NCBI GenBank assembly: GCA_029204225.1
Contig: CM055096.1
Location: 67,862,370 to 67,926,369 of the forward strand
Source: Diphasiastrum complanatum
Taxonomy: Eukaryota; Streptophyta; Lycopodiopsida; Lycopodiales; Lycopodiaceae
DNA: 64,000 nt
Direction: 5' to 3'
Within the stretch, counting starts at the first letter, position 1. Every line of letters starts with the position of its first letter. The notes beneath the pieces are model-generated. The model saw nothing but the letters and a program-made list of their open reading frames with translations, was not told where the DNA came from and ran no database searches. The position numbers and the translations under genes are program-made. This document shows positions 44,235-55,900 of this stretch, piece after piece.

Positions 44235-44389
44235 CTTATCAGTTGCCTTGTCACTCTTAGCTTGCTGCTCTTCTAATGCTTTTAACTTCGCATCAAACTG
44301 AGCAAACTTTGTTAGAAGCTTGGAATATTCTAAGCACTCTCGATGATATTAAAGATGTGACCAAACTTCATTTGAGAAAAAAAAAATTC

Positions 44390-45520
44390 ATTTAAGATGG
44401 TTGATTCAGATTCAATTTCGAATCACTTGAACAAATTCTATAAATCTTCTTGAACAGATGTCTGCAAGTGGCACACAAATCAACGATTAAGATACCGTCA
44501 TGAATCTCCTGTCGAGCCTTTCTGATGCCTATGAAAATTGGGTAAATTAAATGATTATTTCTACTCAAAAAGGTCTTACATTAGCATGATTTTCATCTAT
44601 GCTACTACAAGAAGAGATCTAGATAGTTGAATCTTCATTCTCTCATTTGACACCAGAATTTGAAGCTTTTTATTCGAAGAAATTCGATGAGAAAAAGAAG
44701 TCGAAGAAAGCACAAAAGTCAAATAAAAATTTGAATTCTAAACAATGCATAAATTTGAATTTAGCTTCATTGAAAGCAAAATTATTTTGTAGTTATTTTG
44801 CTCGAGAATTGTCGAATTCTCAAATCGAAAAAAGCAACAACAACATCAATTGCCACAACAATATGCTAATGTAGCAGAAGATTCAAAAGACTTCGACAAA
44901 GAAGTTGATAAGGCAACATTTATGGCAAATGAAGACCGAAAAGATATCGATTCTTGGTGTTTGGATTCAGGCACTACTCAGCACATTCAAACAGATTTCA
45001 ACAGAACTTCGTAAGAAGCTAGACTTCTAGTTTCGAGTCTATCTTTGTTGGATATTCTCCAAATCATAAAGTTTAGAGGATTTACAATCCAGTGACTAAT
45101 AAGATTATAGTTAGTAGAGATTTTATCTTTTGCAAAGATTCATTTGTCAATTTCGAAGGAAAGGAGAAAGTTGCAGATGTCGAATCAACACCTGAAATCG
45201 CATCAAGTTAAAATCTTGACTCTACTTCAAAATGATTTGGAAGACACAACCATAGCAATAGCAGCCAGAAAATCCAATTCTTCGAAGATTGAATCAAAAC
45301 AGATTTACTCCCGACATATTTATTGACAACACCATAACCACTTGTTATCTTGTTGAAGCCAATCAGTTATTTGAAGAAAATTTTAAGTCCAGATGTAGAT
45401 CATGGAAAATCAGTGATGGACAAAGAGTACCAATTTCTTATTAAAAACCAGACAAGGACTGTTACAGACTTGCTAGCTGGTAGGAATAACATTTCTTGCA
45501 AATATTGTTTGACGATTTCA
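44390..45520 (+). mobile_element. Copia element F fragment with internal deletion
   Basis: The Gag end (SSLPDSYENWVN-like, STQKGLTL, LTPEFEAFYSKKFDEKKKSKK at 44647) and protease (CLDSGTTQHIQTDF, about 44965) are joined near 44995 directly to the integrase C-terminus (LRKKLDF ... IYNPVTNKIIVSRDFIF, to 45200). The RT start follows (DHGKSVMDKEYQFLIKNQTR ... ISCKY, 45350-45520), where it stops. Pre-integrase and the integrase core are deleted. Confidence 0.82.
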
Positions 45521-46260
45521 ATTCAAATTTAACGAGTATCTTGCACAAACGCTCATTTGACTGATTTCTATCGATCAACATCGATTAGAAAACTATCAGA
45601 CAAGTAACTGATTTTAAATTTTTACCAAATTGAAATTCAACAAAAAAAAAATCCAAATTTTAACTTTCAATTTGGGAATTCCCAACTCCAAAAGTTAAAA
45701 GAATGACAGTATAGTAAAAATTGTCGGCAACTTCATTGCGATTCCTTCTGTCAATTTTAACTTATCTATCACCAAGCAATAATTTAGACTTAGTGAAAAC
45801 ACTGTGACCAATTATGACTGATAAACTCAGATTAATCAATTCACTAATCTAAACCGATTCCATAGATAACAAAAAAATGACCGAAATTTTGATTTTTTCG
45901 AAAACTCAATTTTTGCTTTATTTTACGTCATTCAAGAATTCTGACGAAAATACTGTTAGTACAAAAGGCAATTTAAATCAAAAAATTGAAACATTGTCCG
46001 ATTCCTCATGTTATTAACCCAATGTCAAACTGACATGCAAAGCACACTACATCAGTCACAAAATATCATTCCGAAATTTTTTACGTAAACTTCAGTTTTA
46101 CAGAATTTGTCAGCCAATATCACTGATTTGTGACCCAACTGTTAGAGCACATGCGTATGACCACTCAAATCGATTGTAAATCTCTCATGCATGTCAAAAT
46201 CACTATATCGAACGTACTGCCCCTACCCTCCACAACAGCCCATGCCACACCAGGGGTGTA
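45521..46260. other. AT-rich non-coding stretch
   Basis: No open frames or repeat ends recognised. It may hold the leader of gypsy E, whose Gag-like frame opens at 46267. Confidence 0.4.
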
Positions 46261-46266
46261 CCAACC

Positions 46267-46776
46267 ATGACCAACTGCACCAAATCAGTACCAACCACGT
46301 CAATAGTTTTCATTAACCAACCCGCTCCACAACAAGATGTCCACTATCTTGATCCCAATACCATCGATCCAGCAACTTATTATGTGGAAGACACTACTCA
46401 ACTGAGGTACACCACTGAGACAGTTCTTTATTATGCATATGATCCTAATGCTCAAGTCGTTGACCCTAATGCCCAAACCTATGATCCTAACCAAGCTGTG
46501 TTTGCCACACATCAACTCCCAACAATACGAGGATGCTTTATTTGCACAAGTAAACATCCTAGCATTTGTTGCCCAGATAAACATCGCTTTCCACCAGCTT
46601 GTGAAAATCGTGGCATTAAACATCATGTGAAGGATTGTCCTTCCCGATCTAAACCAGCTGCTCCTGTCTGTTCAGTGCAAGTAGAAACATTGCCAGTTGA
46701 AACTCATCCAGCATGGGTCTTGACTCGTGCACAAACCCAATGCCAAGCCCCTACAATTGTACACAACAAAACCTAG
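46267..46776 (+). pseudogene. Gypsy E Gag end with degenerate zinc knuckles
   Basis: 169-aa frame with DPNTIDPATYYVED and DPNAQVVDPNAQ repeats, then CFICTSKHPSICCP and CENRGIKHHVKDCP, the latter with one Cys lost. Pro/Thr-rich tail. It matches the late Gag of copies C and D in layout though it is more diverged. Confidence 0.75.
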
Positions 46777-46980
46777 CCGCGTAATGTACCTCCAAGTGAA
46801 GATTCGACACCCATTGTCTATCCTCACCCATTTGAAGAAATTAGGCTGCATCACTAGTATCGACAGCAAATTCACAATGCAAACCAACACTCTTCTACCT
46901 CCCATAAAGTATTTCACACACCTTTTGAAAACAAAACCCTTGAAGGCACTGAAGTCTGAGGGGATTTATTACAAGCTAAA

Positions 46981-47439
46981 GTGACTCTTCCTTTTCACGT
47001 TCTTTGGAAACATGCGGGAAAGTGGAAACAACAAATCCAATCCACCGACACCACCACCCCTGACGAGTTCCCAAAAATGCCTTTATACCTATCAAATCCA
47101 CTCAGTGAAAGGGGTAATATGAAGATTCCAACTACTCATCGCCAATTTCGCAAAGTCCTAGCTGTACTAGATGGTGGTTCAGGAGTCAACATCATTTCCA
47201 CCTCCCTCATGTTAGAATGGAATCTGCGAGACAAACTCACCAAACTCATTTGTCAGCTCAGGATGGTTAATCAAAGTCTGGTCCGACCTACCGATTTCCT
47301 CCCACAATTGTTGATCAAACTAGGAGGCCTGAAATTTTTTATAGACCTAGTCGTACTCGATATTCCTAGCAATGCCTATTCCTATGAGTTACTACTTGGT
47401 CGCTCATGGTTCACCAATGCAAGAGTCATTCACGACTAG
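46981..47439 (+). pseudogene. Gypsy E aspartic protease
   Basis: 152-aa frame: FHVLWKHAGKWKQQ, then the active site AVLDGGSGVNIIS (residues ~58-70) and LLLGRSWFTNARVI at the end. The D-G-G-S-G active-site version is shared with copy C, so it is characteristic of this family. The frame stops where the LTR-like insertion begins. Confidence 0.85.
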
Positions 47440-47454
47440 AGCAAAGGCTATGTC

Positions 47455-48085
47455 ACTGACAAAATTTCTAGAATTCACACGTGTGGGGAAGATCCACAAG
47501 TATGATAGATCTAATTAAGCTTTATGATTAGCATAATAACCTGATTCTAGATTGATTAGCAAGATCTATTACAGAAGTTATGGCTTAACCACAATCTAGC
47601 ATGCTAAGCATCAGAAAATGATAGCAATGAATCATAAATGAGCAAAAGTACAAGAAATTAGTGTATTAGCATTAGCCTCAACACGAGTTAGAGAGAGAAA
47701 GATAGAGAGATATCAAGCAAAAATTGTATGGAACCAAAATGGCATGCGATAGTTACAAAGCTTTGGTTCTTCATCACAAAATATGAGGAAAGCTACACAT
47801 ATTTATGAAGTTTGAGGTAGCTCGAGATAGAACCACATCCATCCATCATTTAATGACATCTAAAGTGAGAACTAGAGTCTATGTGACATTTGTCACATCT
47901 CATGTATGAATCTTTGGATGCCTTGCCTGTCACTATGGATCACTTACAATTAATGCATGAGAATTGCCACGAGTTTCTACTAGCATATTTTTGCTAATTC
48001 TAAGTCTACAACCTATATGCAAGTTGTAATCATCAAACTAGATATGTCAAATTCATATATCTCGAGTTCTATCTAGGCCAAACTT
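47455..48085 (-). mobile_element. LTR-like insertion in gypsy E
   Basis: Non-coding block that interrupts the protease-linker region. It begins with CACACGTGTGG near 47476. On the minus strand it has a TATA-like CATAAATATG near 47800. Size and position suit a solo LTR, but no TG/CA ends or target duplication could be fixed and there is no second copy. Confidence 0.4.
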
Positions 48086-48099
48086 GGCATTTGCATTTA

Positions 48100-49135
48100 T
48101 GAACAACATACTTGCATGGTACAATGTTTGTAGCAAAAAGCCTAAAGTCAAGATGGATTATTTTTCCATTTCAACAGTCACCTTTGGGAATAGAGACAAC
48201 TCTGTTACCGTCGATTCATCTGGCAAACTCAAACCCCTACGGTTTCTTCACGAGGATCCTCTACTACTAATTCAGTGTTTCAGCCATACCAGTCCACCCA
48301 CAAAAAAGGTCATTATGTTGAATCCACTGATATCATAAACTGGAGTCACAGTTCAGCTACCATTGATTGTGTGAATGCTGATTATTGTGCTCAACATCAG
48401 GATGATTGTACCTATACTCCTCTGACCGATAACGAACAATTACCTGATCTAGATACACCTATCATTAATATCAATTTTATTGATATTCTTCCACACAATG
48501 ATGAGTTGTTAAATGTTGCATGGCTACCTACTGATGAATCAGAAGATTTATTCGTAGATGACGAAAATGTTTTACGAATTTAGTATTGCTCAGAAGAATT
48601 GGACATTTCTGATATTCAGATCCTCAACTACATGGAAGCACTTCCACTCAAGGCCTTTCCGCAATATTCATCCAAAGTGGAACCAGTTGCCAAGGTTACG
48701 GTCGAAAAACCTGATACCAAGCTCTACCGTGTCAAATCACCAAATTATCCAGGGGACCTCTCTGAGGAGAAAACAATCTTTCAAATCAACGACGAGATCC
48801 TCCATGATGTGCCACCACTCCCTCATCCACACACCTCACGTCCTCCAAAGCCACAACTTCGTGGCCATACCATGAAAGAAAAGATGAAGAAACCCCTTCA
48901 AATTCAGCTGCCTGGAGACCTTACCACTGCTAGAGAAGTTCCTGAGATCGCATCCGCTCATAGACCAATCCCTGAACCTCCCAAATCACCATCCAGACAG
49001 TTAAAAGGCAAGGCCCCCCTCGAATCCCCAGCCCATGATGTGCCTGCCTATTTTAAGGACTATACGATCAAGGATGTAACCATCCAATTATCCCAAGCTC
49101 AACGTGAGCCCCATGGTAATTCACCCTCTGCCTAA
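48100..49135 (+). pseudogene. Gypsy E protease-RT linker
   Basis: 48275-48583 (HYVESTDIINWSHSSATIDC) and 48599-49135 (ISDIQILNYMEALPLKAFPQ, Pro/Lys-rich, KDYTIKDVTIQLSQAQREP) correspond to the linker of copy C (36400-37080) and to the segment of copy D before RT (TLDDIVIMLPKAHHEP). Function unknown; this linker is family specific. Confidence 0.75.
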
Positions 49136-49715
49136 ACCATCACTCTCTCCTTGAATGAGTCCAATGAAAGTAACGAATACATTGTCCACATTGGGGCTCA
49201 TCTCAATCGGGAACAACACAGAAGGCTTGAAAAGCTTCTACGCAAATATCAACATATCTTTGTTTGGTCCTTTAAAGACATGAAATGAGTCTCACCCCAT
49301 GTAGTTGTGCATTGTATTCCCCTTAAACCGGATGCGAGACCAACTGGCCAAAATCACAAAAGATTTATAACGCTTGTTAGATGCAGGATTCATCTATGAA
49401 ATCGAACATACTGAGTGGGTCTCCCCAATTGTCATAGTTCCTAAGAAAAATGAAAAACTCCGCATCTGTGTCGATGTTAATAAACTTAATGCCATCACAG
49501 AACGTGATCATTTTCCGTTACCTTTCGAAGAATCAATCTTAATAAATCTAGCCGAAGATGAGGCTTACTCCTCCTTAGATGGCTTTAGTGGATACAATAT
49601 GATTCAAATTGCTTAAGAAGATCAACATAAAATCGCTTTTGCCACAAAATGGGAAACCTTTTGTTGGAAGTCATGCCTTTTGGTCTCTGTAATCAAGTCA
49701 CACTTTTATCCAACT
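49136..49715 (+). pseudogene. Gypsy E RT N-terminal half
   Basis: Before 49374: LLRKYQHIFVWSFKDM and VVHCIPLKPDAR in broken frames. 49374-49616: LDAGFIYEIEHTEWVSPIVIVPKKNEKLRICVDVNKLN, DHFPLPFEES, YSSLDGFSGYNMIQIA. It ends at a stop and then loses homology near 49715, before the FLDD active site. Confidence 0.88.
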
Positions 49716-50249
49716 CAATTTCATTGAAAGGCATTTTAGAACAACCATTTTTGTACTTGTCATCAAAAAACGTATGTGGTATTTTAAGCGAAACAAAATC
49801 GTCCTGATCGTTAAAGTTCAATCTTATTCAAAAAAAATTATCTAGGGACTTCTAGCTAACAATAATTTTATGGGATGATATCATCCATACTATGCTAGAA
49901 AAGAGTGGTTCAAAATATGTAGAAGTCCAATTGTAGCTAAGTTGGATAAAGCCATGTTGGCATCTCTAAAGACCTACATTCCAAAGTAGCTGAATTAAAA
50001 TGATTGCTGCTAGTGTCTCAGATGACCCAATTTCCAATCCCAGCCATAAAAAATTGCTTCAATGTTTGGTCATAGTCTTGAGACTTAACAAGCCATATAT
50101 CCCCAAAGAGTGCTGAGCAAGCCTGGTGATGGTGAGACTAGCGCTAACTATACCTACTTGCATTCTGAGTTCCCCATAAAAACACAGCATTGACTAAAGA
50201 CACTTTAGCTTGCTCCAAAACCTAGAGAATGCACATGATGTCGTGCACC
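49716..50249. other. 3' flank of eIF3F, no gene seen
   Basis: AT-rich. It contains a GCTTGCTCCAAAACC word that recurs in altered form near 51565. No coding or LTR signal. Confidence 0.4.
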
Positions 50250-51530
50250 AAAAAATATAGAAAATATTGGCATAAATTTAGAGAATGTACTTGATGGGAT
50301 AAGTGCAATACTAAAAATAGAAAACCTTACCATAAACCAATGGATGCAACTTAAAAGAAGATACAAATGAGAGTTAAATGTGCAATAATGTAGTAGAACA
50401 ACATATTGATGTTAAGTTCTTTAAGACAATACCTTAGCATAACAAAAGGAGTCATGTAATTTCTACTCACGGAGGACCCACAAAGTATTTGGCCAGCATA
50501 GCCCAATATAGCCCGGAGTAAATACTATATAGCCTACTCACATCATCAGCTCCCAAAAGAGGGTAAATCTCCACATGGATAAAGATTCAACAACATTAGC
50601 TTTTGAGCATTTACACAAAGGCCAACATGTTTAAGTTTCTTTCAATTGTATGTAAGTGAAGGGCAAACTCACCAAAATGAAGGCTAACATTGTGGAGCAA
50701 AATCAATCATATGAAGCCGCTATTATTTGCCAATGAAAACACATCGAATATTATACATCATAACTACTTTACTATGCTTGAATAAAACAAAAAGTAAAGA
50801 ACTTAGACAGTGGGAAACTGTACCACTGAAGATGGAAACTACTAGTACAAAACCAGTGCAAGCAACAAGATCTAAAGCGAGTACTGCTTGTGTTTATTTC
50901 ATAGCAGAGAGTGCAATCTTCAACCTTATAGAGTCCACCCACAAAGTCTCAAACCACCAACTTCATCATGCATAGTGTGGACCAATGCTACCTCATCCCC
51001 GGCAGAACATACTGACGCATTACCTTCCATACATAGCCATTTCACTAAGTTTCTATTACTTCTCTGGAAATTAACAGCAGATTCAGTCACAATGAATGCT
51101 AGCACTAAAGAGTAAAGCCAATAAGCGAAGTGGTAAACTGACTAAATAACACAGCTAGTGGGCAAAATGCAGGACTACAAACATGTTGACTAAAACATAG
51201 ACGAGTATTGCATGTCACCTAATAAAAAAGTAAAACTTATTGACAAATGAGCTTAGGATAGTACCTAGACATAACAAAGAACGAGATGTACAGTCTCCAC
51301 CTCTATGGGACACCCACAAGTATCAGACCATCGATTCCATCATGCATGCCCCAGACTAAGTGTTATGGCATCCCTTACATCATCCGCTCTCATGAGTACG
51401 TACATGCCACAAGGATAAAGATTTGCTGAGCTTTTGTACATTTATAAAAAAATTGTGTGCTGAATTTCCATCACTTCTTTGGAGGTAAGGGCAGAATCAG
51501 CCACAAGAAAATCTAGAATAAAAAAGAGCC
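50250..51530. repeat. Diverged tandem repeat (about three copies, ~300-400 bp each)
   Basis: Blocks at about 50370-50690, 50860-51115 and 51180-51520 share ordered words: a GGA-CCACAAAGT-like start, (A/T)CATCATC(A/C)GCTC, (A)GGATAAAGATT, then TTTCTATTACTTCTCTGGA-like ends. Divergence is high. On the minus strand each block yields short protein-like bits (ADDV.., CGW/CGCP), but stops prevent a gene call. Confidence 0.5.
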
Positions 51531-52101
51531 AATTGAATTACATCCCTGTTCATCACTTCAGCTTGCTCAAACAACACCAGACCCAGAAACTGTAGCTGGT
51601 CGGGAAATCGCATCACAGTAACTAGCCCATGTCTTCACAATAAACAAAGATTTTGAAAGACAAATCTGTCACTTTTCAGATTACAAAATGTGATAATTCA
51701 AGGGACTCCACCAGAGCATTGCTCTTTCAAGAAAAGAGTTCTCAGTCAATGTGAAAAGAAACGAATCATGTATGTACCTCTATGCACTTAGATGCCTTCT
51801 AGAGAAGCTTCTAATCAGGGTGATTAGTGTTAATACCCTCTCGTCAGAGCAAAAACAAAACCACCATGAATATTTAATGAATAACTCTTCCAGGTTCTTG
51901 ATACTTGTTGAAATCCAATAATTGAAGCTATAAGCCAAAACTCTCGTTTGGGAAAAACCAAGACACCTCAACAAATAGCCTTCCAGGTTCTTGCAATCCA
52001 ACAAAGTGATTCTTTTACTTTGAATAGCCTCAGCCCAAATGTACTTTCCAGAAGGGCTTTAAAATAATCCAGAACTAAATTTTAGTAGTCAGCACTACAA
52101 A
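51531..52101. other. Region immediately 3' of the eIF3F stop codon
   Basis: Likely contains the 3' UTR of the minus-strand eIF3F gene. I see no perfect AATAAA on the minus strand close to the stop, so the polyadenylation point is not assigned. Confidence 0.4.
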
Positions 52102-52191
52102 TTAAAGTATCTGGGCTGCTGTGTTCAATTTCTCTGCCAATGCCAGCTGTGTTCTGGTAAGATTGGCCAAGTACAAGACCAAGAGAAGATC
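52102..52191 (-). CDS. eIF3F: eIF3F exon 6 (last coding exon)
   Basis: 90 bp, DLLLVLYLANLTRTQLALAE, KLNTAAQIL and TAA. Acceptor CCTTTGTAG. Confidence 0.95.
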   Translation of the reverse strand, partial: DLLLVLYLANLTRTQLALAEKLNTAAQIL

Positions 52192-52830
52192 CTACAAAGG
52201 ACACAAAACAACAGTACAACATATAAGCTAATTGCTCTGAAACAAAAATGAAGGCCTGAATAAAAGAAATTTGGAGAAACTGACAAGAACTTCAAAAATT
52301 TGTATGTTCAAGGAAACTACAAGACTCAACACTCTTCTTAAAGGTGTTTAAAAAGCTCCATGAGAAAAAGTGCCTATATCATACCTGGATGCTGTCATTG
52401 AAAAGCCTATCAAATGCTTCCGGAGCTATTTTTGGCACCATGGAAATTGTTTCAGCCAGATACCTTCCAATGCTATTGTCAGGGGGGATACGACCTTCCT
52501 GCAGAAGTACCAATGCAATCACTCATATGAAACTATGAATCAAACAAATTTGTAACAAGTGAGTGTACAAAGCAAGCAACTCACTACATGTCTGCTGATA
52601 TGAGAACATTGAACTTACCACCACATCATCAACATATCTGAAAACAACCTCTATCATATTCTGCAACCTTCCAATTGACTGTTCCAATCCTTCAAGATCA
52701 TTCGGAAGCTTTTCGACCATAGTCTTCTTTAAAAGGTCAACTGTAGATAAAAAAATTCTGTTAACCCAACCGGTAGACCGATTCCCAATCCTCTTCCACC
52801 ATTATTGCATCAAGGAGTGTGATTACCTAA

Positions 52831-52904
<74 letters not shown>

Positions 52905-55900
52905 CCTCTCAGATTTAAGATGGAAATCCACAATGCCTGAAACATCTTTTAAACTAACTCCTGAGTGTACTTATGGGTCGACCAAAGCTAGACTGTACGT
53001 GTCATTATTAACTTGCTCTGTGAAGTGGCCTTCCATACTACTCCCTAATTGCTGCTAGCTCACAAACACAGCTTGATATATAATGAATCTCTACATGCAG
53101 CTCCACATCTAGGGCACAAGTTGATATTGTAAAAAAAAAGAGGCAGCTATATCATTCATCTTAAAAGAATGCATTTTCAACCATTGGAGGTCAGGGCTAT
53201 ATCTGTTTGTGAAAAATTTATATAGAGAAGTTAGTGGTGTCATAAGGTAAAGCTTAGAAACAATAAACGAGCAACTCAAAAAGTCAAAGGATCTAAGTCA
53301 AAACAATAATATAAAATTCAAAAAACAAAGAATCTTAGCCAAACAGCATTGCTTATGTCTCATCAGTACCCAAGCATCGTTGCTAACTGGGTTTCGAAAG
53401 AATCCGGATTCTCTTAAGTAGACCCAGTGTTGACTAAGAAGCAAAAACAACCAGTAAGACGAAAGAAAAAATAATAATAATTCAAATAGAATGAAATTCA
53501 GATTTTAAAATTTATAAATTTATAAATCTAATCAAAAATAAAATAAAATAAATAAGAACAAGGACCATAATATGTATACGAGTTACCAAAACAAAGACAA
53601 AATACCAGAAACAATTGGAGGTCAGGGAACCCATGTATGTGCTTGTTCTACCAGATTACTGAAAGAGTATATTTGCATTGATGGCTGAAAATTATAAGGT
53701 GTTCTTTTCAAGAGTTGTTTACACTCAAATTACCGAAACGGCATTGAGAGACTCTGAGCCAGCAACAGTGAGAAAACAGAAGGAATACTTACACCCAATT
53801 CGTTCAGCCTCCAACAAGCGTAAGTCCAATTGAATTTCATGAAATTGTGCTGCAAGCTGGCGCTCACCAAGGGAGAGAATGGTTGAAACGTATGCCTTTA
53901 TACTTGCAGTTTCATCACTGAAGGTTGTGTCAACTGTCAGATGGACAGGATTGGTCACCTCTCTTGCATAGAAATCTTGAATCAAAGCATCACTACCACT
54001 AACTCCAGAACTTGTAGAATACCTGCAGTAGCAAACAGCCAAACAAAACTTAATTTCTCTGCTCAGTGCAAAAATTTAATCTCTGACACGAAACTGCGTG
54101 GTAGAAAGGCAGCACTGTTCTAATGGCCATAACATTCAGGCCTCTAATATAAGTAGTGTTAATAAAACTATAATCCTTTCAAAATAGGTTGCCGAAAAAG
54201 TATATATTGGCCTTAAAGTGACAAAAATCCAAACAATGTGTCGCTTGTCAATCAATAGATTGAATTTTCACATTTAAAAAAGTATATGAACAATAACGTA
54301 ATATTCACAAAGGGTGTAACTTCTTAAAATCCCCACCCTTCTGTAAAAGCGTCCAAAGCTGTATCGAAACGTGATTCGAACAATGAAACGAGTTTGAAAC
54401 GCCATGTTCAAAACAAGTCCATTTCGCAACTTCAAACGGACGTTCGAAACGACTGGAAAAATAACCAAATGTTTTTGCATTTCCGCGCGGTCCACATAGA
54501 GAGCGAAAGAAAACTTTATTAACGTCTTTTCCATGCCGAAAGGCGTATAAGACGAACACGTCAGTGAGACACTAATGTGAAGCGGATGACGAGTATTCGG
54601 GTCCTTCTTAAGTTGCCAGGAATTTCCATATCATGGCTATGGTGCTAACGATTTTCTTCCAAAAACTTCTCAGCTTCTTCAACAACATTTTGGGAGTTCA
54701 AAATACCTCTAACACGAACATTGAGAGCTTTATGCTCTCCTTCTAGAGTGTCTGGAGTCAAGGGAATAGCTAAAGTAGTTAGTTACAAGCTAAGATTCAC
54801 TAGCTATGCTAGAATGCAGGACTTAAGCTAGAAAGCAGGAAGAGAATGCTTAAGGAGGCTAAAGAGGAGCAATCATCTTAAACTGAATAAAGGAATACAA
54901 TGCTGCCCTACTTATACCCTTTCCCTGAATCAAATGGAGGATTCAAAAAAGGGAGGGAAAAGGATTTGGAGGGAAAATAGTGCGCCCTCCCAATAGGAGG
55001 ACCCCCACTCCAAATCAATGAGACCAAGTCCCAAAAATATAACCAAATAGGGCCCAAGGCCAGTATATGAATAAAAAGGGCTCTTAGAATGGACGCGGCG
55101 AATGTAATGAGTTAAGTCCATAACTCTCCCCTGCAGAAAAACAAAGCCCTCCACCGGCTAGCAAGCATAATGACTATCTAAAACAATATACTGAAAAATC
55201 ACGAACTAATGGAAATACTGATGGAGAGGACATAAGTCGTCACAACAGATATCCCAAAAGCATCATAACTGTGTAAAGCAAGTAATAAGCAAATACGACA
55301 ATAAAGAATAGTCATAGCTAGCCGAATCATAAAGCAGAGGGAACATCTACAATGACATCTGTAGTAGAGGAGAGAACTAAAGCCATGAGGGCTCGAGCCT
55401 GATCTGCCAATAATGGTGTATGATAAAACACATCAATAGGCTCCCAAGTGGCCTCCTCAAGAGGACAACCATCCCAATCTCAAGAAAAACTGAATCTGCC
55501 GGCAGCGTCGACTATGGTGAATGCGAACCTCGTGAATGGCAGCTGGTAAGAAAGGGAACAACTCAGGATCAACATCATGGCGACGAAGGGAACATCTCGG
55601 CCGCGTCATCAGAAACCAAGCAATATAAAACAGCCAGGAATGCCAAGGAACCAAAAGAAGATCAAGCAACAACTAGGAATGCCAAAGTATCCGTAATGCC
55701 CAAGCTAGTAGAGGATCAACCCAAAAGATAGGGACATCATACCAAGGTATCCAAAAAGCCCGAGAAGGTAGAACCAATAAGGAAACTGAAAAAGAGATGG
55801 ACATTCATCGCGAATAGCCGCATCATACACGTAACCATCAACCATATGTACAAGGTGGCCCAAGAAAAGATAGCAGCATCGGAGACCAGCACCAAAGAGT

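Larger units (their letters stand above)
41364..44345 (-). mobile_element. Ty3/gypsy copy D, minus strand, heavily rearranged
   Basis: Right to left: Gag coiled/Lys-rich segment (about 44330), zinc knuckles (44210-43650), Gag tail (43629-43138), protease remnant (about 43020-42840), then a copia RNase H end plus LTR inserted or recombined (42840-42140), the pre-RT region (42136-41830), an RT fragment (41814-41590) and the RNase H-integrase linker (41576-41364). It is the same family as copy C, in opposite orientation. Integrase is missing. Confidence 0.82.
46240..49715 (+). mobile_element. Ty3/gypsy copy E, plus strand, truncated in RT
   Basis: Gag/knuckle frame (46267-46776), protease (46981-47439), an LTR-like insertion (about 47455-48085), linker (48100-49135), and RT to about 49715, where homology stops within MPFGL-type residues. 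Same family as C and D. RNase H, integrase and LTRs are missing. Confidence 0.83.

Noticed and set aside
47455-48085. Same LTR family as 42140-42699
   Set aside because: They share the CACACGTGTG palindrome and a minus-strand TATA-like site but I see no continuous similarity.
50250-51530. A pentatricopeptide-repeat (PPR) pseudogene on the minus strand
   Set aside because: Only scattered short residues fit and stops are frequent; I could not align a full 35-residue motif, so the family is not claimed.
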